DNA of 64,000 bases, from contig CAJNOL010000689.1 of the NCBI GenBank assembly GCA_905250125.1, forward strand, positions 1 through 64,000. The letters run 5' to 3'. Positions 33,070 through 42,425 of the stretch are shown here, in pieces. The notes beneath the pieces are model-generated. The model saw nothing but the letters and a program-made list of their open reading frames with translations. It did not search any database and was not told the DNA's origin. Position numbers and translations under genes: made by a program. Origin of the DNA: Rotaria sordida. Taxonomy: Eukaryota; Rotifera; Eurotatoria; Philodinida; Philodinidae. Position 1 is the first letter of the stretch, and each line of letters begins with the position of its first letter.

Positions 33070-34178
33070 TCACATGTAACAAACCATTTTTTTTCTATTA
33101 ACCAAAAATTTGTCATAAATGATGCGATTACTACCTCAATATTTATGTGACGATCCCATCGAGTGAAGAAAAATTTAAAAATTTTTAATTGAGGTAAATA
33201 TTCTTGAATAAAATTTTCCCATCTATTACCATCAGTATACATATTTTCCTCACAATAAAGACCTTTAATTTCTAATTGTTTCAATCGTATTAAGAATGAC
33301 AAAAATTTAAATAGATTTTGAAAGTTCATTGGTTCACGAAACTCGTCAATTTTCATACAGGTCAATGTTTCAAATGCTTGTTGTTGTTGATATGAATAAC
33401 TATAAAAGAAAGCGGCATAAATATGAATTGATTTCATATTGATTGTGTGAAAATTTAGCCATTCAAATTCATCAATATTCATCCGATGAAATTCATAATA
33501 TTCGATCGTTGATTCTTCTATTGGCATTGCTTCATTCATTCTTGTAAAAAATGAACTTTCATTATCCCAAGTAAAATATTTTAATGTTTTTATTTCAAAT
33601 AATATTATATCACGAATTTGTTTTATTATATTATCACCAGGATTTGTACACAATTTTTGAGATATTAATAAATATTTTAATTGTTGAAAATTTGGTAATA
33701 ATAAAATAAGATATAGTAATTGATCATCATCCTTCGGAAAAAATGACAATGATTGAAGTCTAATATAAAATAATTCAATAGGATATTTTAATAGACATTG
33801 TTCAATATTTGTACATGAATAAACATTATTCGATAATGTTAATGATTTAACATGTTGAATGTTAAGTGGTAAATTCTCAATAAGATTAAATTTTGATTTC
33901 ATTATTATTTGATCAAAATTTAAATGATAATATTCATATGAATGTAATAATAATTGAAAACGATAATTAAGATTATTAAATGCATAGATGATATCATCAC
34001 AATATAAATATTCAAATAAGTTTAATATTAATTCATTTGGTAAAAACTCAAATTTTGATATAATCGGTTTCAATGTTTTGAGTCGTCGAGCAAGATGATA
34101 AATATTGCAATTCAATGTATTCCCATCTTCGTGATCATTATTAGAATCGTTTATACCAAAACATTGTCTAAGTAACAT
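33042..34178 (-). pseudogene. F-box/LRR-like protein, copy 2, truncated at a palindrome
   Basis: 378 codons open from 34178. The first ~200 residues are nearly identical to copy 1 at 27388-29264 (same MLLRQCFGINDSNNDHEDG start and the F-box FEFLPNELILNLFEYLYCDD). The middle is more diverged. The frame crosses the site where copy 1 is shifted without a break, so this copy keeps the ancestral phase. It lacks about the last 240 residues: after WFVTCDHKVNEG the strand turns back on itself in a perfect palindrome and a stop follows at once. About 100 bp of upstream sequence is shared with copy 1. A shortened F-box protein could still be made, hence gene or pseudogene is open. Confidence 0.8.
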
Positions 34179-34269
34179 GATTTACAAACCAACAAACGAA
34201 ATATATCGTAGCATCCTTTTATATATGGTCTGCCTCGACTCAATTTTATCAACTGATAAGAAAGATAAA

Positions 34270-35940
34270 AGATAGTGAATTGTCTAATTTTATAATCAAA
34301 CAGTTTCAAAAATTGATTGTCGTTGAATACAATAAATATCAACCGTTAAAAATTTTAGCAGACTATTGTTTCACCAGAATATTATATCACTATTGGATTT
34401 TAGATTTGAATTTTTGAACTATTAGTAAGTAATTATATCAAGAGAAGTAACTCATGCAACCACCAAACGCATTTTAGACGCAGCTAGATGCGTTTTTATT
34501 GCAAATCTCGACGTTCTGATGCGTTTCACATACAAACGCATTTATATCATTTTATGCCTCTGATTATGTTTAATGATTAAAAGAACCTATCTCTCTTACA
34601 GTGAACGCTGTCTAATTGACAGGGTCGAACAGATACGTTTCATAGGATGCTCATGTCAATATATGAAATTTGTTGAAATGCGTTCGGATGCATTACTTTT
34701 TGGAACGCAATTGAATATATAGTTATATAGCTAGTTTAATTAGTTCAGATATATATTTTAAAAAAGGAAGCTACATCTGTACGAAAATGTGTCTATAAGT
34801 CTAGCGTGCTGTATCTTGGTTTGAATGTTATTGTGATTGGAGAAAATACTGTGTGTAGTGATATTAAATTTAGAAGTTAGTAGCTGAAAGCAAAAGATTA
34901 CTTTCCTAATTCATTTGGATAAACATATGATCTTTCTATTAACTCAGTCTAATAAGAATAAGAAGCCAAAACATAAGTCTATGAATGGCTCTTTATGATG
35001 CATATGTCAAGAAGAATAATTTTGAAATATATCTATTTACGCTTTCAATCGATGATGATTATCTTGCTTTCGTTACTATTGCGTGTAATGATTCAGAATC
35101 ACACAAACTGATTTAAGTTTATAATACGAACCTGAGTAGTAGATTCTACACGAAAAGCTATCTGTTTTTATTGAGATTAGAATAACTCAATGATATTCTT
35201 TTACTGCACATGTATTTATACTTAAGCTCTTAATGCGTCCCTGAGCGTCTATAAACATTATAACTTGATGCGTTTGAACATGTCCAAAAGAACCAAACAT
35301 GTCAATACTCATCCATGCTCAAAACAAATTAATATACGCTTTCTGGCTTTTCTACGTTACGGTACTGTTATGAGAAAATGCGTTTACTTTATTTTCAAAA
35401 AAGTCAAAAAATACCATCAGTATGTGTCGGAATCGAACCGAATTCTAACATTCAAACTGTATCTCTTGCATTAAAATTTAACCAAGTTGAGTTTGATTTA
35501 ACAGATTCATTATATTAAATGAGTGATCCTATCATAATTCACTGTTATTTGCATATCTCTTATTGGAAATATTCAACTGTTGACAAAACTGTATGTTTCG
35601 TTTTACATTACTTCTAAAACGCTTCGGCATGCACACGCGGTAGATCACGATCTTAAATCTTTTGTTATAAATACTATCGCCTCTTGTCTAGACAAACAAA
35701 TAAATTTTATGCATATGTTAGTTTTATTTTCAACAATTTCAGTTTATCTCAATTTCACAAGCACTTTTTCAAATAGATTTGTTGGTTCATCTTTATTGTT
35801 ATTTATAACCAAGAATGAATGAAAATAAAACTTTTATATTTATACAATAAAGGTGAATACAATAAAGAATTTTATTACTTAAACTCATTTATTCTTCCAA
35901 TAACTCTCTTTTATAAAATATAGAAATTTTAAATTATTTC
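34270..35940. other. Intergenic; cluster of TGCGTTT/AAACGCA words
   Basis: No gene is supported. Between 34467 and 35385 the word (A)AACGCA(T) or its complement ATGCGTT occurs about ten times on both strands (for example at 34467, 34489, 34519, 34534, 34678, 34707, 35231, 35270 and 35377), far above what this AT-rich sequence suggests. The outermost copies face inward, so a decayed inverted-repeat element is possible. Confidence 0.4.
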
Positions 35941-35944
35941 GCAT

Positions 35945-37240
35945 TCACTCGACTTTAAATACATCAACATCTTCTTCTCGGTATTTCCAGTGCAATTTGA
36001 ATAATGTGAACAATCCTCCTTCCGTTAGAACATTTTCAAGGTAGATTGTGTGTTGACCACTAGGTTTGTCAATTTCAATTTTGGTGACATAAAATAATGT
36101 CAATGGAAACATGAGAACCTCATGTTCGTCATCAAAGTCGGATATGGAAGGCAAAGTATCAGATAGACGAAATAATTGAATAGCTGTGTCACATTTTTCT
36201 GAGAACTTAAACACCATCAAAACAGGAATCGTGTTAGAAGATGAAGACCCAATAAAGCGACAAGCCACATCCTTGTCGACGGACGTCGAACAGAAGCTCG
36301 TTGTTGACAGGATGCTACCTTTGTGCATTAGAGCCCATTGATATGCCCGTAGATCCTGTCGAGTCATTGTCAAACCGCGAAATGAGCGACCTTGATACGC
36401 ACGCTTTCGCAAATTGTCCAGTTTACAAAATAATGGAAATAATAGACACCCATTTTCTCCACGTTTACCAAGACTTTTGTAAAAGGGTGTTTCGAGCGAA
36501 TAGAGGCGTAAGAGATGTTCAACATTCTTGGTTTTTGAATATTTCAAGACAAATTCGCAAGCTTTCTGGTACTCAGAATGCGATGGAGTGACGCGTTCAT
36601 CAATAAGAAGTTGTAAAGCTTTTGCAGCTGTACTTTCGTCGAATACAAAATCGATGTCATCTTTGTTATCTTTGTCACGATACAAACGCTGAAATAATGA
36701 TCGCAGAATCGATGAAGCACAGAGCGTTTTTGCAAAATGTGCGCCCGCCTGATAAAAACGAATGTTTTTTTCATTATTTGCTCCTACAACCCAGTCGTTG
36801 GGGGCCTCATCATTATCGTCTTCATCTTCTGCTTGTTCACCAACAGTGGAAGTAAATAGATGCTCAGCATCGGCAATAGTGTCACTACAGAATCGTCGTG
36901 AATTCGATGAACGGTGAAATAGTTGACGAATCTCCTCGGTAGCTGCCTCCTCATATGCAGTGAGACCGTGTCGATTTCGTCGATGACGCATAACACCGTA
37001 TTTATGAAGAAGGAGTCGAACAATCTCAGCATGGCCGAAGAAAGCAGCTGCATGTAGAGCTGTGCTTCCATTCGGTTCGAGACGATTGATATCGACGTAG
37101 ATAGTTGATGCAAGAATTTGTTGAACCGTCTTCAGATTACCCGCTCGGCAAGCCCAATAAAGATCACTGGCTTCGCCTTGTTGGGGATTACGAAGAATTG
37201 ATGCCTCATTCTTCTCTTCGACGCTTGCGTTCGATCCCAT
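35945..37240 (-). CDS. Ankyrin-repeat mono-ADP-ribosyltransferase, predicted N-myristoylated
   Basis: Intronless, 431 residues, intact. The N-terminus MGSNASVEEK fits the N-myristoylation pattern (Gly2, Ser6), predicting membrane attachment. Residues 24-108 form two to three ankyrin repeats (DLYWACRAGNLKTVQQIL, NGSTALHAAAFFGHAEIVRLLL, RHGLTAYEEA). An acidic linker (136-147) follows. Residues 240-431 form an arginine-specific ADP-ribosyltransferase fold with all three key motifs: Arg in AYQGRSFRGL (about 288), STTS (312-315) and ExE at Glu372/Glu374 in DDEHEVLMFP. The R-S-ExE set predicts transfer of ADP-ribose from NAD+ to protein arginine. The target is unknown; ankyrin repeats probably choose partners. 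ART-domain genes with varied partner domains are common in bdelloids. A TCTTTTCAG site ends 15 nt before the ATG, consistent with a spliced leader and this start. GC content is higher than its surroundings. Confidence 0.88.
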   Translation of the reverse strand: MGSNASVEEKNEASILRNPQQGEASDLYWACRAGNLKTVQQILASTIYVDINRLEPNGSTALHAAAFFGHAEIVRLLLHKYGVMRHRRNRHGLTAYEEAATEEIRQLFHRSSNSRRFCSDTIADAEHLFTSTVGEQAEDEDDNDEAPNDWVVGANNEKNIRFYQAGAHFAKTLCASSILRSLFQRLYRDKDNKDDIDFVFDESTAAKALQLLIDERVTPSHSEYQKACEFVLKYSKTKNVEHLLRLYSLETPFYKSLGKRGENGCLLFPLFCKLDNLRKRAYQGRSFRGLTMTRQDLRAYQWALMHKGSILSTTSFCSTSVDKDVACRFIGSSSSNTIPVLMVFKFSEKCDTAIQLFRLSDTLPSISDFDDEHEVLMFPLTLFYVTKIEIDKPSGQHTIYLENVLTEGGLFTLFKLHWKYREEDVDVFKVE

Positions 37241-37380
37241 TCGTCGTTTCTTACACTGAAAAGACGAAAGAAAATGATTTTAGTTTCTGTAAAGATAAAA
37301 CCAGCAGTTCCAGGGCAAGGATGTGGGCGAGGAAAACAGATGTACCTTTACTGTTACAACGAAAGTGCGACATAGAAGTT

Positions 37381-37404
37381 GTGGGTGTAGGTGAGTATGA
37401 GTCT
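37381..37404 (+). repeat. Short TGTGGG-like patch
   Basis: GTGGGTGTAGGTGAGTATGAG on the plus strand, followed 15 bp later by CGCCTATACTC. It is a weak, degenerate member of the dyad family. Confidence 0.35.
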
Positions 37405-37848
37405 TCTTTTCGCCTATACTCTAAAAAAAAAATTCGTTTTCTCGGAAACTCGAATTCTTTTGGAAACTGTTTCGAAAACCTGTGAGTGTATGCGGAAAGG
37501 TTTCCGGGCTCATGTCAAGTTTCTGAAAATATCGTCTAGGTTTCCGGACCTCCGTAAACCAATGGGTTTTTAGAAGACCGGATCCGAAAATTCTCCACCG
37601 TACGCTCAGAAGCCTTGATTTAGTCCCAAGAGCTGGAGAGTTTCATCGGAAACCGCTTCTCACTTGAAAACCTTCACGACAGTCGTATGCGTATCCTCCA
37701 ACACCTTTCGGTTGTTGGCTTTTTTTATTGAAAACTTTTTTGGGTTTCCCAGCAGTACTGCCACTTTTTGAAGTCCAAAAAGCAGCAAATAACAACAGTT
37801 TTATCATAGAAAAGTAGAAAGACAGCCGAAAGTATGTTTATGATATGA

Positions 37849-38475
37849 AACTAACGGGTAGCTCGTAATAAAAGAGGGTTTCAGTATTTTGTTAACATCT
37901 TAAGTGTTATCTTATCGCTCACGCTTTATTTTTTTAATCAAAAGATTCACCCTCTGCTTCTGCGCAAATTGCATATTTCGTTGTAAAAATATTTCTTTCT
38001 CTTTCGACATCATCACGATTTAAAAATAGCACTATACACAACTTTCAAAATCTCTATTTTTTTCAATTTTTTTCGAAAACATCCAGTCCTAAGATTAGTC
38101 TTATTACCATTGGCCGTACCATATTCTTTATCCAGAAATAAAAAAATTGCCTTTGGTACGTCGATTGAAATGAACCAGTTTATCTCTTGAGTGGTGAACA
38201 AATTATATCCAAAGTAACAGGACTAATTGAGAAAGTAGACATTTTGGAAAAAACTTGAAAAAAATGAAGACTTTGAAAGTTTTGTGTAATGCTTGTTTTA
38301 AATCGTGATGATTTTGAAAGAGAGATAAGTGTTTTTTACAGCAAAATATATCAATTTCTGCAGAATCAAACGGTGAATCTTTCGATAAAAAAATAAAGCG
38401 TAAGCGACAAGGTAGCGTTTAAGATGTTAACAAAATACTAAGACCCTTTTTTTATTACGAGCTACCCGTTAGTTT
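37849..38475. repeat. 627-bp fold-back element, arms ~215 bp
   Basis: The left end AACTAACGGGTAGCTCGTAA is the reverse complement of the right end TTACGAGCTACCCGTTAGTT. Pairing continues through TATTTTGTTAACATCTTAA, CGCT(C/A)ACGCTTTATTTTTTT, the stretch near GATTTAAAA and ACTTTCAAA, up to a loop of about 190 bp (38070-38255). It is non-coding and the arms are moderately diverged. Its terminal sequence differs from the element at 29543, so it is a separate family. No clear target duplication. Confidence 0.88.
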
Positions 38476-38562
38476 TAAATTTTAGTTTCAGTATACTAAT
38501 CACTCGCATTCTATGGCATCACAAAACACAACTAATAAATAAATAGACAGAATCATTGAACA

Positions 38563-38604
38563 CGTGGGTGTGAGTGTGGGTGGGTGGGGTGTGGATGTGA
38601 GTGT
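38563..38604 (+). repeat. Telomere-like G-rich tract
   Basis: CGTGGGTGTGAGTGTGGGTG followed by GGTGGGGTGTGGATGTGAGTG on the plus strand, 40 bp, without a clear C-rich partner. It lies ~90 bp from the fold-back element. Confidence 0.7.
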
Positions 38605-39043
38605 TAATTATCATGTTTCATTGATCATCACGGGTGACTTGTTTGTGAATCGATCGAATAATATACGATAATTGGAACAAATAGATTTAATGATAATACT
38701 ATTTTCAAATGAAGTATAGAGAATTTTTAACGAACTAAATTAAACAGTTTCTACTTCTAACCATTTTTCGATTCTATCAAAAATAACTTTTTATTTCTAT
38801 CCATTCCTCCCAGGTCAATGATTCCGACACTCGATTTCATAGATTTCCTATTGGAACCCACGAGGAAAAATATCGTTTCCGATTGGAAAATAACAGAAAG
38901 TTGACATTAGGAATACAGTGGCCGTATCTGGAAGCTTGCTGCTCTGCTCGGAACTGGTCGTAAAATCATTCACCTGAGTTCCTACCCTAAATTTAGCTGA
39001 ATAATACTGATTTTTCTCGTTAAAAAAATATGATTATTTTTAG

Positions 39044-40160
39044 GTACGTTTCCTCATGTCTTTCTTGAATTAACTGATACTGAAGTAAATGATTGTTACA
39101 AACCATCGGATTTAACGATTGGAAAAACAATTAATATTTATGGTCGAAATTTTCTTATTAATGATTGTGATTTGTTTACAAAAACATTTTATACAAAAAA
39201 TGTTGGTGTTAGTAATTTTGAAACAATCAATACTGAAGAGCCACGTAACGAGTTTTCGAAAATGGTAAAATATGTTCTAACTATATTTAATTGTTAAAAT
39301 AACAAAGAAAACTTCTATAATTTATTAGGAAATTCCGCCATATAATAGATTTGGTTCGTTGTAAGGTTCGTTACAAAATTGTTTATGTCTTCAACCTGAA
39401 CGACTGGAAAAAGATTATATAAAATTAATGGAAAATGATTATCGCATACTTCGTTATGAAGCTGTTTTATTATGAAAAAATCTACTATTTTCTATTCGTC
39501 TTATTCAATATATATATTTTTAATTTATAGGATAGCCCTCGTGGAGACGATAAATTACGTAAATTCATCACCAGTTATCGTCTTAGTTATGATACAATCA
39601 GTATTCATGAACTACCTCAACGCCATACAGGTATTATTCGTGGACGATTTCTCCAACAAACATGTGTATCAAAATCAAGTAAATATAATAATTATAAATT
39701 TTGATAATCATTGTTTTATTTTCTAAGATTCTTCATTTGAACATCCTCAATTTTATAGTCCAGGTGATTTTTATATTGGTGCAACTATTGAAGTATTTCA
39801 TCAACGTTTTATTATTCGTTTAGCTGATTTATTTGTATTAAAATATGCTGAACAATTTTCACCGACTGTTATTGAATCATTACGATAATATTTAAGTAAT
39901 GAAGAAGATCGACCTGATGCTCGACTTAGTAAAAATATACATGTACCACGTAAACCAGGTGATTTTATATGTTTATATGCTGAAATTCGTAATAAATTAC
40001 AATATATGCTTATAACAAATCCCGAAGAAATTCGACAAATGTTTTTACGTTATGATAAAGCTCGTAATGGTTATATTGCAGGAGAAAATATTTCCGATAT
40101 ATTTTGGCAAATTAATATACCACTTGATCATGATCTTGTCGATGCGATAAAGATAATTAA
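39044..40160 (+). pseudogene. EFHC1/EFHC2-like (DM10 + EF-hand) gene fragment
   Basis: Pieces match the axonemal microtubule-inner-protein family EFHC. They are: the second half of a DM10 domain (FPHVFLELTDTEVNDCY, LTIGKTINIYGRNFLINDCD; exon 39044-39263), a linker PPYNRFGSL...NCLCLQP (from 39328), then another DM10 domain (DSPRGDDKLRKFITSYRLS, DTISIHELPQRHTGIIRGRF, then after an intron at 39678-39727 FYSPGDFYIGATIEVF), and an EF-hand (IRQMFLRYDKARNGYIAGENI). The N-terminal half is absent. In-frame stops lie in the linker (within a 12-bp tandem duplication of GGTTCGTTRYAA near 39354), at the end of the second exon and after PTVIESLR (a CAA-to-TAA change). It ends where a hAT-like MITE starts. 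A dead copy of a ciliary gene. Confidence 0.8.
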
Positions 40161-40605
40161 CTAGTGGCGTAATGAAGTGGAGATACGTACAATGTACATC
40201 CAGCGGATATTAAACAATAGTCACCATTTCAAAGAGGAATAAGAATTCTAAACTCGGTAAAATGAGCGTGGGCACGGATTTCAATCCGCAGGTTTTTCAA
40301 AAATGCTTGGTTTTTTCATTAAACTTCGTTTTTTTTCAGACTTCCAACCATTTCTGTTGACAACCAATGGTATATTCGGAATTAGCTCACAAAAATATTC
40401 TGAAGAAAATAATTTTCTAAGTAATATACAATCACTTCTGATCAAATGGAAGTGATATGTCCATCTGTCATGCAAAAAATGCACATTGTAGGGTACTTCT
40501 CTCTAACCGATCGAACCCACATTAGGTAAATCGTACCATAAACTCTCTAATGAGATAGACTCCGGTCATATGAATTCCCCTTCCCTCACACTGTTACGCC
40601 ACTAG
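40161..40605. mobile_element. Non-autonomous hAT-like MITE (445 bp)
   Basis: Terminal inverted repeats CTAGTGGCGTAA (40161-40172) and TTACGCCACTAG (40594-40605). The TAGTGGCG ends resemble hAT termini. The interior has no transposase. The 8-bp flanks (ATAATTAA and AATAAATG) do not match well, so the duplication has decayed or the ends are slightly different. It sits exactly at the end of the EFHC fragment. Confidence 0.6.
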
Positions 40606-40711
40606 AATAAATGACTTAAAACTTCCTATTGTGTTCTTTTTCATATCTAGATGATTGCAGAATGTACAACGTCTTTTTTTTTCCTTTATTTATTTTCAAT
40701 AAACCAAATGC

Positions 40712-42310
40712 TCATTTTTTTTTATTTTTTAAACGTTTCATATGTTTCATAGCAGCGATACGTCGACGATTCGTTTCTTTAATTTCAACGTAACGTTTTT
40801 TGCTAAATCTAAAACAAAAAAAACCAACAATAAAGTTGAAAATTTTGATTTGTTGACTTTTGAAAAAAAAAGACCATACTTTTTAACTTTACTATCATTA
40901 TAAAGTTCTTCAAGAATTGTTTTCTTTCGATCTTTCTTCGGAATACGTCGATAGAAATCAGCTGCACTATCAACAACAGTACCAGTCTAATAGAACGAAT
41001 AGAAGAATTGAGAGTTCTTTTGTTTTTTGTGTTTTGTTTTGTAAAACTTACTTGAAAATATTTCGGAAGACCTTTTACATCACTTCCTTTTTTAAAAAAT
41101 TTATCAGCATATAAACCACCACGCATTTGAATAGCAATTAGATCATTTTTCTTTTCTTCAGTCATTTCTGGTGCAGGCATATGATACCAATTTTTACCTT
41201 TGGTTTTACTTCGTTCGATCTAGCAAAAATAAATCATGTAATAAAGAATTATTTTTTTTTTGTTTCGTAAAATTTTAATTACTTGTCGTTGTCGTTTAGC
41301 TTCACGTTGATGAATATCATAGGGTGGTACTTCACTTTTTTTAACAAAATCATCAGTTATGACTGTTTGAGGAATAGACTATGTAAACAAATCGATGAAA
41401 GATATAAAATTCTAAATCATCGATATTTACCTGACTGGTAGTTAATGCACTAACAATATTTGACGATCGAGATTTTACTTTTCGGACATCCTAAATATAA
41501 ATTTAATCTTGTAACTTTCAATCGTGATCAATTTGACTCATGTTATTTAATTAATTAAATTTATCAATTAGATATAGTATTTGAAGTCTATACGAATGCA
41601 TATTAACTGTTTCTACTTCAAGAAATAAACAGACTGACATTTTCTACAGAAACAAAAGAAACCTGTTAGCAAAATTCCTGTAAGAAAAAAAAATGTGAAA
41701 CACAATGTAGCTGCTGTTGTTAGTCACAAACAGATTGTTTTATTCTATTTATTTTGGAATACTTTTCTTCATCATTGTTTTACTAAGTCCTCCAGAGATA
41801 CAATCAGGAAGTGATTCATATATTAGAACGAAACGTTATTCATATATTGCTTGTGATAATATATTAAAAATGTCTGCGGTTCTATACTTCAACACTTCTT
41901 TTAGATCGTGTTTCACAAAAGAAACTAGCAGTTAGATGTCTAAGTCAATCAAATAAACTATTGTTGGAGCTGGCCGAGATCGACTCAACGAGTCATACCC
42001 TAAAAGTAACAATCAATGATAACTTGATTATTACGAGAGAAATGTTAGTAGTAGAATTTGAAGCGACTATCGTACTTATATTAGAAAATTTCGTTGAAAT
42101 TAAAAGTGTACGATCCGGATTCAAAAATGTTGAATCTGACGAATTCTAACCATCGCTGTTAACCATAATCGAAAGATGAGAATAGATATTTAATTTTGTA
42201 AAATTCTCGATAATGAGAAGTATTAAAATAGAATTAATTATATTACGTACAAAATTAAGAATATCATAAGTTTTAATTGATACACCTGGATCAATAATTC
42301 TATTTGACAT
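40712..42310 (-). CDS. FCF2: FCF2 pre-rRNA processing factor (DNTTIP2 C-terminal homologue)
   Basis: Six exons: 42310-42251, 41490-41431, 41378-41283, 41219-41052, 40986-40880 and 40808-40712, all GT-AG and in phase, giving 195 residues. The Fcf2 domain is clear: TKGKNWYHMPAPEMTEEKK, then KGLPKYFQTGTVVDSAADFY, RIPKKDRKKTILEEL and FSKKRYVEIK before a lysine-rich tail. FCF2 works in the nucleolus in early 18S rRNA processing within the small-subunit processome. The first coding exon is separated by a 760-bp intron that contains a copy of a dispersed repeat (41740-41995); the other introns are 40-70 bp. TTTTTCAG directly abuts the ATG, so a spliced leader would be joined at the start codon. CDK9 ends 115 bp upstream on the same strand, making a tight cluster. 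Confidence 0.88.
41740..41995. repeat. Dispersed repeat, copy 1 (inside FCF2 intron 1)
   Basis: Matches 48385-48600 in the same orientation: TCTTCATCATTGTTTTACTAAGTCC vs TCTTCACCATTCTTTCACTTAATCC, AGGAAGTRATTCATAT, and AACACTYCTTTTARATCGTG. About 75-80% identity by eye. It makes this intron unusually long. Confidence 0.6.
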
Positions 42311-42425
42311 CTGAAAAATCAATAAAGAAAGATCATATTTTTATATAAATCTGTACATGTATGAATGTTTTTTTTTATTTATTCATCGTGTATAACATAA
42401 ACAAAGAAGAAAAAAATTTTTTTTT

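Noticed and set aside
35410-35480. Possible minus-strand tRNA: GGTTCGATTCCGAC resembles a T-arm
   Set aside because: No convincing acceptor stem or A-box/D-arm could be paired and the T-stem has a mismatch. At best a decayed tRNA-like sequence.
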